From Bacteroidota bacterium (GTDB lineage Bacteria > Bacteroidota > Bacteroidia > Chitinophagales > Chitinophagaceae): a DNA stretch of 64,000 nt. Where the stretch lies: positions 62,001 to 126,000 of the forward strand of contig VGGR01000002.1 in assembly GCA_016868585.1 (NCBI GenBank), read 5' to 3'. The position numbers were made by a program, and so were the translations under genes. Shown here in pieces: positions 1 to 8,187 of the stretch. The notes under the pieces are model-generated. The model was given only the letters and a program-made list of their open reading frames with translations. It had not been told where the DNA came from and did no database searches. Position 1 is the stretch's first letter. Each line of letters opens with the position of its first letter.

Positions 1-1101
1 GGAGCCGTTTCTGAAAATGTAGCGTGCATTGTTATCGGTTCCGGGAGCAGCCGTTGAAGTGAACGCACCGCCCCAATAATTCTGGGGCTGGTCGTTGGTG
101 ACCAACCCATCCGTGCCTTTATTGGGTCGGATGCCTTGGTAAGTGCCATTGGTGTTTTCACGAAGCAAGTAGGGTGTCCGGGGGTCTGTCACAGCGGTGA
201 ACATGGTGCTCAAGCCGGTCATAAGATTTACCACAAAGCGACCTTGACGCATAGTTCCAACGTTACTGCGGAAGGGGCCATAGAAATTGAAGGTTCCGGA
301 CAAGCCGGAAGCCTGAAACTTGGCAGTGGCATCATCGGCTGCGCTGTTGATGCCAAGGTTCGCATACTTGATAACGGAATCCGGCCGATAGATGCTCTTG
401 TTGGTAAGGTGATTGAAACTGCGGGCTAGTACGGAGTAAGCGAACTTTTTCCATTTCTCGCGGTTTCCCTTGTAGAAAAAAGCATCTCCCAAAGCGAGGT
501 TAGCCTCACTAACATTATCATCCGTACGGTTGAGGTAGAACAAGGCTAAATGGGCCTGCTTACGACACTCTTCATACATTTCTTCTTGCGAGTCATAGTT
601 GAAGACTAGCAAATTGGCATCAAAGGCTTGTTTTAGGATAGCCTCCCCGTAAGTGGTGGTCAAGGTCAGCCAACTCCAGGCCAGAATAGCATGTCCTACA
701 CCCGTATAGTCCCATTTTTTCTCTTCCTTGCTCCAGTCTATCATGCGTTGGAGGTTCTGGCCCATGCCATAGTAATGCATGGCCCAAATGGAGCCCATTA
801 AATCACTTGCTCCGGTTGCTCCACCCATCTGATCGAATTGGTCACCGATGGTGTTGGTGGCCCAGAACTGTACGTACCGCCCAATACGCATTCCGTCATT
901 TGCCGTTCCATAGGCGCTTCCTTGTGCGGAGGAGCTGCCTACAAAATTGCCGATGATACCGGGCAGTAAACTTTCAACCGGTACGCGAGTGGGAGCATTG
1001 GGATTCCTGTAGGCCTCATCGATTTTTTTGCTGCAGGAAGATATACCAAGTAAGGTTAGGGCGACAAGCGGAAGGGTTAATATTTTTTTCATGTGTTTCA
1101 T
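1..1101 (-). CDS. SusD/RagB-family nutrient-binding lipoprotein (C-terminus beyond window)
   Basis: The minus-strand frame is open from the ATG at 1101 (a second in-frame ATG lies at 1092) to the window edge, giving 367 residues without the C-terminus. The N-terminus is a hydrophobic signal ending in a lipobox-like GISSC, so it should be an outer-membrane lipoprotein. It continues with SusD-like features: the stretch NPNAPTRVP after the signal, and helical, Trp/Tyr-rich segments such as WAMHYYGMGQ and WSWLTLTTTYG. It lies 19 nt downstream of the SusC gene, the usual susC-susD order, and would cap the SusC pore and bind its ligand. The substrate cannot be read from the sequence. No glycoside hydrolase or regulator is visible beside it. 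Confidence 0.88.
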   Translation of the reverse strand, partial: MKHMKKILTLPLVALTLLGISSCSKKIDEAYRNPNAPTRVPVESLLPGIIGNFVGSSSAQGSAYGTANDGMRIGRYVQFWATNTIGDQFDQMGGATGASDLMGSIWAMHYYGMGQNLQRMIDWSKEEKKWDYTGVGHAILAWSWLTLTTTYGEAILKQAFDANLLVFNYDSQEEMYEECRKQAHLALFYLNRTDDNVSEANLALGDAFFYKGNREKWKKFAYSVLARSFNHLTNKSIYRPDSVIKYANLGINSAADDATAKFQASGLSGTFNFYGPFRSNVGTMRQGRFVVNLMTGLSTMFTAVTDPRTPYLLRENTNGTYQGIRPNKGTDGLVTNDQPQNYWGGAFTSTAAPGTDNNARYIFRNGS

Positions 1102-1120
1102 AATATTTTTTTGTCGTTTA

Positions 1121-4100
1121 TCAGAAGGAAGCTCTCAAACCAACATTGAGTTGCAGGGGAGAGGGCAGGGTTCCATAATCAAAACCGAAAGCACCCACAC
1201 CCAAACTACCGGCGGTATTTCCGTTGACGGCAGGATCCGCACCGCTGTAGTTGGTGAGCAGGATCAGGTCGTTTCCGGTCACGAATAAGCTCATGGACTT
1301 GAAACTCTTGATAAAGCTCTTGGGCAAGGTGTAATTCAAGGTGATGTCACGCAGACGGAACCAGTTCACGTCGCGCTCAATGAAGAATTCTTCTGGCATG
1401 GTTGTGTAGTACTGCTCGTTAAAGGCAGGGATGACGGAGATGGTATTGACCGTTGGAGTAGCAGAGTTTTGCAATCCATCGTTCAATACGCCTTGGATTA
1501 CGCGGGGAACGTAGCGGTCCTCCGTCAGTCTACTCTTCCCGATACGAGTAAGATAGGCATTGGTACCATTGAAGATGTCGCCACCTACTTTCAGATCCCA
1601 AAGCATACTGAGCCTCCAATTGCCCCAACGCAAGGTATTGTTCCAACCCAGAGTAAAGTCGGGGTTGCGGTCTCCCTTAATGGTGAAAACACCGTCGCCC
1701 ACAGGCAATCCGTTGGCCGGATTGATCAGGATCTGTCCGGCGATGTTACGTGCATAACCGAACGCCGTGATGGAGGTGGTGGGTCCTCCAAAGACCAAAC
1801 CGCCCCGGGCGTTCCCATACAACCAGGTGTCTGAGATGTAGTACTCCGCAACGTTGCGGGGAAGACCAATTACTTGATTCCACATGCGGTTGAAGTTGAA
1901 GCGCATGTTCCAAACCAGTCCTTTTTTACGGATCACATCATAGTCCATGCTAATCTCTACCCCCTGGTTTTGAGTACTGGCCGCATTCTGTGTATTCAAC
2001 ACAAAGCCAGTACCGTAACTCAAGCGAAAGGCTTGGATGATCTGTCCTTTGTTCTTGGTGTTGTAATATGTCAGGTCCAGGTTCAGGCTGTTGTTGAACA
2101 AGCGCAACTCGGTTCCCAACTCATAGGTGCTCTGACGCTCAGGGGCCAAATCAGGACTGTTATTAAAGAATCCAAAGGAGGAACCTCCACCGCTTGCGAA
2201 GTTGTTTACAAATACAGATTGTGTTGAATAGGGCGTATTCAAACGAGCAGTACCGGCCAATGAGGTGCGTAGTTTCCAGTAGTTAACAATGCCGTTCTTT
2301 TTTACTTCAGGGAAGATGTCGCTCATAATAAAACTTATGCTTCCGCCGGGGTAGTTGTATTTACGATTTTGAACCGGCAGCGTGGAAGCCTCCTCAAAAC
2401 GATGGGTATAGCTCAGGAAGGCCAGGTTTTTAAAGCTCATAGCAAACTCCCCAAAATAAGCTCCTTGGCGTAGGATCTGTTTGTTGTATTCTCCGAAGGC
2501 GTTACGCAAAAGTCGCAAACGAGTATTTCGACGCGTAACGGTGCTATCCATATAGCCATTTACAAGCGTCTGGAGATCGCGGTCAGTCACTACAACAGGA
2601 GTTCCACCAGCGACCAGATCCCCGTTTGCATCACGAGGTGTCCTGTACATTTTACCGTCAAGGATATTGACATTATCCACAATATTGGTGCCGGAAACGG
2701 CCCACATACGTGTTTCATAATCTTGCCACATGGTACCCACCATCAGGCGCATGTTAAGATGCTTACCGATATTCTTTTTAAAAGTGGAGGTGACGGTGTG
2801 GTTGTAGCCAATGAATTTTCTCCAGTATTGATCCAGCGAACCACCAGAGCCGGAAGACACGTAGAAGGATTGGGGGTGATAGAACCAATATCCGTTCAGG
2901 TCATAGGTGTCATATCCAAAACGTCCTGAGATGCTCCACCACTTGGTGGGGTTGATGTTTATACCCAGCGAGGCTGTGATGCGATCTGTTTGATCGAAGG
3001 CCCGGTTCTTCTTAACGTTGAACAGCGGGTTGTCGACCTCTCCGTTTGCTGAAAGACCGGAGAAAAGATCAAGCTTATCGCCCGTACTCAGGTCTTCGTA
3101 ATTGCGTATGTCGTTGTTGTTAGGCCACGACAACAGGGCCAGCAGGTATCCACCGGCACTTCTGAGTACTTTGTTGTTCTCGGATTTAACGTAAGCGATG
3201 GAGGGAAGGATCTCTATTCTGTCTTTGTAAAACTTGGTGGTATTGCTTAAACGCAGGTTGTAACGGCGGAAATTGTTTTCTGGAACCACACCCTCCTGAT
3301 CGAAGTAACTGGCGGAGAAACGAAAAATGGATTTTTTAAACCCGAAATCCCATGCTGCGTTGTGTGTTTGGGCTTTACCAGTACGAAAGAATTGACTCTT
3401 GTTATCAAAGAGTTGGGTGCCGGGGTCCCATTTAGGACCGAAATAGCGAAAAATGTTGGAGGGGGTATTGTTGGAACCGTTGGCATAATCGTTGTTTACT
3501 TCCGGCCAACGAGTCACGCGCTGCACACGGAAACTGTTGTCGTACTGCACAGCCAATTTGTTTGTCTTGGCACGCTTGGTGGTAATCAAGATGGCGCCGG
3601 AGCTGGCCTGGCTTCCGTATAGGGCCGTGGCCTCGGGACCTTTCAAAACTGTGATGGTTTCGATATCGTTGGGGTTGATGTCCGCGATCCGGTTCTGGTA
3701 GTCGTTGTTACGGTTCGGGCGGTCAGACGCAAGTCCGATTCCCTGACCACCACTCGAAGTTTCATTGATGGTTTGGTTATCCAGGATAACGCCATCCACT
3801 ACGTAAAGGGGTTGATTGCTTAATGAAAGTGAGTTGAAACCGCGAAGAACTATCGAAGAGGAAGCTCCGGCAACACCTGAAGTTTGATCAAGCGTAAGAC
3901 CTGCAACGCGACCCTGTAAACTGTTTAAAAAGTTTTCACGCTGGGTTTCCTGCACATCTGATCCTGATACTTTTTGTACGGAGTAACCTAATTCTCTAGG
4001 ATTTCTTTTGATATCCATTGCGGTTACTACCACTTCGCCCAACGTATTGTCTGCAGTTTTTAAATTCAAGCCGATTGTTTCGCTAGATCCAACTTTTACA

Positions 4101-4354
4101 TCAGTTGTTTCATAGCCAACGCTAGAAATTTGAAGAACTTCCCCCGTGTTTACACGAATGGAGAATTTACCGGTAGCATCAGTTTGTGCAAGGCGTCGCG
4201 TTCCTTTTACTCGGATCGTTACGCCGGGCAGCGGAGATTTCGAATCCTCCGCCAAAATTGTACCGCTCAGCGTTCTTTCCTGTGCTTCCACGGTAAGTGG
4301 ACTCACAACTGTAAGTAAAGTAAACGCCAACAGGACATAGAGCATTTTTCTCAT
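1121..4354 (-). CDS. SusC/RagA-family TonB-linked outer-membrane transporter
   Basis: This 1077-residue protein has a signal peptide (residues 1-24, ending VEAQ) and a carboxypeptidase-D-like beta-sandwich at about 28-107 (LSGTILAEDSKSPLPGVTI). A plug domain follows at about 110-235, with LGEVVVTA, VAGLTLDQTSGVAGASS, PLYVVDGVILD and the VLKGPEATALYG motif. The rest is a long aromatic-rich beta-barrel ending in F. Such proteins import oligosaccharides or peptides with energy from TonB-ExbBD. The family length is normal and the frame is intact. It precedes susD on the same strand with a 19-nt gap, so the two should be cotranscribed. The 118 bp upstream hold AT-rich sequence but no convincing TAnnTTTG box. 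Confidence 0.96.
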   Translation of the reverse strand: MRKMLYVLLAFTLLTVVSPLTVEAQERTLSGTILAEDSKSPLPGVTIRVKGTRRLAQTDATGKFSIRVNTGEVLQISSVGYETTDVKVGSSETIGLNLKTADNTLGEVVVTAMDIKRNPRELGYSVQKVSGSDVQETQRENFLNSLQGRVAGLTLDQTSGVAGASSSIVLRGFNSLSLSNQPLYVVDGVILDNQTINETSSGGQGIGLASDRPNRNNDYQNRIADINPNDIETITVLKGPEATALYGSQASSGAILITTKRAKTNKLAVQYDNSFRVQRVTRWPEVNNDYANGSNNTPSNIFRYFGPKWDPGTQLFDNKSQFFRTGKAQTHNAAWDFGFKKSIFRFSASYFDQEGVVPENNFRRYNLRLSNTTKFYKDRIEILPSIAYVKSENNKVLRSAGGYLLALLSWPNNNDIRNYEDLSTGDKLDLFSGLSANGEVDNPLFNVKKNRAFDQTDRITASLGININPTKWWSISGRFGYDTYDLNGYWFYHPQSFYVSSGSGGSLDQYWRKFIGYNHTVTSTFKKNIGKHLNMRLMVGTMWQDYETRMWAVSGTNIVDNVNILDGKMYRTPRDANGDLVAGGTPVVVTDRDLQTLVNGYMDSTVTRRNTRLRLLRNAFGEYNKQILRQGAYFGEFAMSFKNLAFLSYTHRFEEASTLPVQNRKYNYPGGSISFIMSDIFPEVKKNGIVNYWKLRTSLAGTARLNTPYSTQSVFVNNFASGGGSSFGFFNNSPDLAPERQSTYELGTELRLFNNSLNLDLTYYNTKNKGQIIQAFRLSYGTGFVLNTQNAASTQNQGVEISMDYDVIRKKGLVWNMRFNFNRMWNQVIGLPRNVAEYYISDTWLYGNARGGLVFGGPTTSITAFGYARNIAGQILINPANGLPVGDGVFTIKGDRNPDFTLGWNNTLRWGNWRLSMLWDLKVGGDIFNGTNAYLTRIGKSRLTEDRYVPRVIQGVLNDGLQNSATPTVNTISVIPAFNEQYYTTMPEEFFIERDVNWFRLRDITLNYTLPKSFIKSFKSMSLFVTGNDLILLTNYSGADPAVNGNTAGSLGVGAFGFDYGTLPSPLQLNVGLRASF

Positions 4355-4472
4355 GGCTGTAAGTTTGGTTATATGAATTGCAATTTATGGAAATTTCAAA
4401 CCCAAAAACCACTATGTAAGAAGATAAAAAATTAACTTACTAAGTAAAATTACGTATAGTTTAAAATTTAAC

Positions 4473-6110
4473 TTAACGTAATAGATCCAACCTGGATTTA
4501 GGTCTTCTCAAATCATTCCATTTGAACTGAGGAAGCCGCATCTCTGCGGGATTTTTTTGTTGGATGGGCCAGACAGTGCCGCTAACCATACCCCGCAGCA
4601 CAATCCGGTCAAGCGCTTGTTGTATGAAGTATATATCAATTAAGTCACTTTTGGATTCATTAATCCCCGTGTAAGAGCTGTCCTCTTCCTGTAAAAAATA
4701 AATGGTGGCCGCATTCCCAAAAGCTCTGACCGAGTCTAATGTACCTAAAGTAAACTTGCCTTCCATTCGTATCGACCCCACTTGATTGTAAATACCAGGC
4801 GCTTCTTCACTAATAATCATGCTGTTTTCAAAAACAGTCAATCGATCCGCTTTTTTATTTTTTGTAAATAGCCAAATTGTATCGCCTGTAATCTGGCTCT
4901 CTTTTGACCAAAGTACCGGGTCGCTGAATAGCCTGAATGCAGAGTCCAAATCTGTGTAATAGAGACTGTCGCATACTGCCTGCAGGGAATCAGAAAATAT
5001 TTTTACGTGATGAAATGCTTCAATATAACGGACGGAACTGTCTTTTTTTGCGAGTGCAATACGAGTTGTTTGCTTAATCCGGCTAGTATCTTTACTGATT
5101 ACACGATCCTCCTTTTTATTTGCCACTACAGGCTGCATGGCTGTAAAAATTGTATCGGCAGTGAGGTATAACGAATCAGCGTCTTGCTTTATAATTAAAA
5201 GCGGCTTACCCGTAGCCAACATACGTTCATTTTTATCCTCCCTGTATAATTGACCAGTTACTAATGTAGTGCCTTGCGCAGTATCAACCACTACCACATC
5301 CCCTATGGCTTGTGAAGTGCCCGTACTGTCGTTAAAGGCAATCCTGTTTCCGGTAATGGTGGTAGCCCCATCAATGATAACAGGCCGTTGATTGAATTCT
5401 GCTTTACCTCCTTTATAAAAGCCATCCTGCGTTTCTATTCTTCTGCCACTGCTATCTATGATGGTTGTTTTGGCGATAAAGCGATTTGTTTGTGTGGCGG
5501 TATTATACAATAATGAGTCAGTGCTGATTCGATATGCCGGGTCAGTCAGCTGTACATCACTCTTGAAATAGATCTCTTTGAGCGAAGCATAATAGTAGCC
5601 CTCACGGCTGGTTAATGTTGTCTTTTTGTTTACCACTTTTCCACCTTGTGTATAGATGCCAATGTCTGTTTGTAAGTGGTATTCGAGTGAAGGAGTGGTA
5701 AGCACAGCTTTCCGGTCAGTTAAAGACACATTTCCATCCAGGTAAGCTATTTTTTTGTCTATAAGGTATAGTAAGTGACGTGCATTAACCTGTATGCTGT
5801 CTCCATCTTTTAGTTGAATATGCTGCCAAGCTTCAAAAATATTAGCTCCATTGTTCAAGACACAACTGTCGCAATCGAAAAGTGCTTTTCCTTGTCGCAA
5901 GCGCACATGCCCGGCTAATAACTGAATTGTTGAAGTGTCATTTATTTTTAAAAGTGTGAGTCGGTCTGCGCCGAGTATTTCAACTTTATTTGTGTCTTGA
6001 GGTATAGCTACGGAGTCCCGCTTTACTATTTTTTCTTGTCCTGAAACCCAAAAAAAAGAGGGTAGTAGCAAAAAGGCAATTAGAAAAACACGAACGCAAT
6101 GCGTGTCCAT
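4473..6110 (-). CDS. OstA-like (LptA-domain) envelope protein
   Basis: This 545-residue secreted protein has a signal peptide that ends near VSGQEK. The body is repeated short beta-strand units typical of the OstA/LptA fold, with phrases such as ILGADRLTLLKIND, LAGHVRLRQGKALFDCDS and DGNVSLTDRKAVLTT. The family forms a periplasmic beta-jellyroll bridge or chaperone for lipopolysaccharide, and the Bacteroidota version is longer than LptA of enterobacteria (known for the family). Here it follows the MCE gene by 2 nt and stands in one block with an LptD-like barrel. This supports a job in LPS or lipid transport to the outer membrane (inference). The ATG at 6110 fits the signal peptide. Confidence 0.88.
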   Translation of the reverse strand: MDTHCVRVFLIAFLLLPSFFWVSGQEKIVKRDSVAIPQDTNKVEILGADRLTLLKINDTSTIQLLAGHVRLRQGKALFDCDSCVLNNGANIFEAWQHIQLKDGDSIQVNARHLLYLIDKKIAYLDGNVSLTDRKAVLTTPSLEYHLQTDIGIYTQGGKVVNKKTTLTSREGYYYASLKEIYFKSDVQLTDPAYRISTDSLLYNTATQTNRFIAKTTIIDSSGRRIETQDGFYKGGKAEFNQRPVIIDGATTITGNRIAFNDSTGTSQAIGDVVVVDTAQGTTLVTGQLYREDKNERMLATGKPLLIIKQDADSLYLTADTIFTAMQPVVANKKEDRVISKDTSRIKQTTRIALAKKDSSVRYIEAFHHVKIFSDSLQAVCDSLYYTDLDSAFRLFSDPVLWSKESQITGDTIWLFTKNKKADRLTVFENSMIISEEAPGIYNQVGSIRMEGKFTLGTLDSVRAFGNAATIYFLQEEDSSYTGINESKSDLIDIYFIQQALDRIVLRGMVSGTVWPIQQKNPAEMRLPQFKWNDLRRPKSRLDLLR

Positions 6111-6112
6111 AG

Positions 6113-7096
6113 TTATTTTCTTGGCAGCGAATCTTTACTGATGGGAGCGGTTAAAGGGATTGATTTATCCTTTTTCCCGAAAACAGAAAAACTTGCATAT
6201 CGTTTTGGATGCGATCGTAAATCGTCTAAAAGGATTTCTGCGCTTAACAATGTTTTTTGAAGTTGATCATAAAGTTGCTTATCATTCAGCAATGCTCCTG
6301 CCGTGCCTTCCCCTTTATGCAACGAAGTTGTTAGTAAATTTAGTTTATCAATAACTACGGCTAAAGTATCAAATGTTTTTTTAAGTGGCAATGAAACAAG
6401 GGAGGAAGTAATGGTAGCTGCATGATCGGTAACTTGTTCGATGGATGCTGCACTTATTGTAAGCCGCTGAGTTATGTTGGAGATATTTTCCAATGATTGG
6501 TTTACGGGGCCATTTTCCAATAGGTAGTTGTTTAATGCAGCACTGGCTATGTTTAAATTGGCAATGGTCTCGCGTAAATCGTTTCTGGTTCTGGCATTCA
6601 ATACATCATTTATACCTGCCAGGGTTTTTTTAAGGGAGTCAAGAATACTGCGAAAGTTGCTAATGGTAGGATCAAGTTGTGCTTTCACATCTCCCAGCAG
6701 ACCTGTTTCCTTTCTGGTTTGAATCGTATCTCCGTCTTGCAGAAAAGCCGACTCATTGCCTCGTTCTATCACAATAAATGAGGAGCCCACCAGACTAGAG
6801 GCGATATAGGCCACGGAATTTCGAGGAATATTGATGTTGCGTGTAAGATTGATGGTAACTATAATAGCACTTACATCTTTGTCTTTTTCTTGTTTTTGAT
6901 AAACGTAACCAACGGGAAGACCATTGATTTTTACTTCGTTCGATTTTTCAAGGCTTCCCAAATCACTAAAGACGGCAAATATTTTTTTAGAGGGAGTAAA
7001 AAGATCTTTTCCTTTTAAATAATTGAACCCAATAAATAACAGGGCTAACGCAATGATCGTTAACGCTCCCACTTTTGTTTCATTGGATAGTTTCAT
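6113..7096 (-). CDS. MCE-family (MlaD-like) lipid-transport protein
   Basis: The protein has 327 residues. One N-terminal membrane helix (VGALTIIALALLFIGFNYL, about 9-27) is followed by a single MCE domain at about 36-115, with LGSLEKSNEVKINGLPVGYV and NIPRNSVAYIASSLVGSS. A long helical tail follows, with many Asn, Leu and Ser residues. MCE proteins form hexameric periplasmic rings that carry phospholipids between membranes with an MlaE/MlaF ABC transporter. No mlaE or mlaF is in this window. The start ATG overlaps the end of the amidase gene by 4 nt, and the OstA-like gene follows after 2 nt. The three are therefore translationally close and probably one operon. Confidence 0.92.
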   Translation of the reverse strand: MKLSNETKVGALTIIALALLFIGFNYLKGKDLFTPSKKIFAVFSDLGSLEKSNEVKINGLPVGYVYQKQEKDKDVSAIIVTINLTRNINIPRNSVAYIASSLVGSSFIVIERGNESAFLQDGDTIQTRKETGLLGDVKAQLDPTISNFRSILDSLKKTLAGINDVLNARTRNDLRETIANLNIASAALNNYLLENGPVNQSLENISNITQRLTISAASIEQVTDHAATITSSLVSLPLKKTFDTLAVVIDKLNLLTTSLHKGEGTAGALLNDKQLYDQLQKTLLSAEILLDDLRSHPKRYASFSVFGKKDKSIPLTAPISKDSLPRK

Positions 7097-8100
7097 TTGA
7101 TTGTTTGTTTGTGCTTGTCCTCAACAGCTTCAAAAAAAGAATGAGTAGTCGCCAGGGTTGCGGTTGTCGGGGGGGTATTTTCCAATTGTTGTTTTTGTTC
7201 TAGCCAGGTTAAATAATTCCTTAACCCTCTTACCATGCAAGCTGAAAGCTCATCCTGACCCGTTTCACTATTGAGGTAATCCTCCTCTTCGGGGTTGGAG
7301 ATGAATCCTGTTTCAACAAGTACGCTTGGCATGGCAGTAGCTTGTAAGACCCAGATACCGATGGCGCGTTGCCTTACGTCTCGATCTACTCTTCCCACTT
7401 TTGAAAACTCATCTTGAATGAATCCAGCCAAGGTGGCACTTCTTTTGAAATACTGTTTTGTTTTGAGCAGTGATATGGCAATAAATTCCGGAGAGTTTAC
7501 GTCGATGCTTCCATAATTTTTTTCAAAATTCTCCTCTTGCATCATGGGGGCATTTTCAATTATCGCCAATTCTTTATCCTCACTTCGGTGAGCCCCCCAG
7601 ATGTAGGTTTCAGTGCCTTTAGCCTCACTGGGCAAGTAGGTGTATCTATACTGCGGTACTTTTTTTGTTCTTTTTTTTCTGCTGGCCCCTTTGCCTGTAT
7701 AATAGGTAACCGTTTTGTATCCAATGACGGAGGCTATTCTTTTTCCACGCGCCGCATTTACGTGGATACAAAGGTAGAGATCACCTTTGTTTTCATTGGC
7801 AAATTTAGCACGATCATGCAGCTCAGGATACGTATCCGTTGTGCGGGTATACAGTACTCTCAATTCGGGAAAATCTTTTGAAATAAGCGCACCTAATTTT
7901 AATGAAACAGCTAAGCAAATATCTTTTTCACTGCTAAATCGACCTTTAGCGCCGTGATCATTTCCTCCATGTCCCGGGTCAATAATCACCGTTCCTATAG
8001 CTTTTTTTGTATTGACGGTTATTGGGGCATTGCGCACAAAGGAGGAAATGGTAAGGACTCCACCCGTGATTAAAATGAAGCAAAGTATGCGTTGCGTCAT
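7093..8100 (-). CDS. N-acetylmuramoyl-L-alanine amidase (Amidase_3)
   Basis: This zinc amidase cleaves the bond between muramic acid and the peptide in peptidoglycan. Zinc ligands appear in DPGHGGNDHG (His), SEKDICLAVSL (Glu) and LCIHVNAARG (His). The catalytic Glu is in SVLVETGFISNPEEED. I chose the ATG at 8100 (335 aa) because it begins a clean signal peptide (MTQRILCFILITGGVLTISS). The longer frame to 8157 adds 19 polar residues and would leave almost no space for the divergent LptD gene. An insert of about 100 residues around YRYTYLPSEAKGTETYIWGA, between the third zinc ligand and the catalytic Glu, is common in Bacteroidota members. It is first in the amidase-MCE-OstA operon. Confidence 0.92.
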   Translation of the reverse strand: MTQRILCFILITGGVLTISSFVRNAPITVNTKKAIGTVIIDPGHGGNDHGAKGRFSSEKDICLAVSLKLGALISKDFPELRVLYTRTTDTYPELHDRAKFANENKGDLYLCIHVNAARGKRIASVIGYKTVTYYTGKGASRKKRTKKVPQYRYTYLPSEAKGTETYIWGAHRSEDKELAIIENAPMMQEENFEKNYGSIDVNSPEFIAISLLKTKQYFKRSATLAGFIQDEFSKVGRVDRDVRQRAIGIWVLQATAMPSVLVETGFISNPEEEDYLNSETGQDELSACMVRGLRNYLTWLEQKQQLENTPPTTATLATTHSFFEAVEDKHKQTIK

Positions 8101-8187
8101 GTCGGAAATACTAAAATTCACATTTTGTTTAATGTGGCTGTCAAATGGCGATTCCATAAAAGGTTACATTTGCTCTGCCTCATACTA

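Noticed and set aside
8092-8187. Longer N-terminus for the LptD-like protein
   Set aside because: Would overlap the amidase signal peptide and place 32 residues before the LptD signal peptide.
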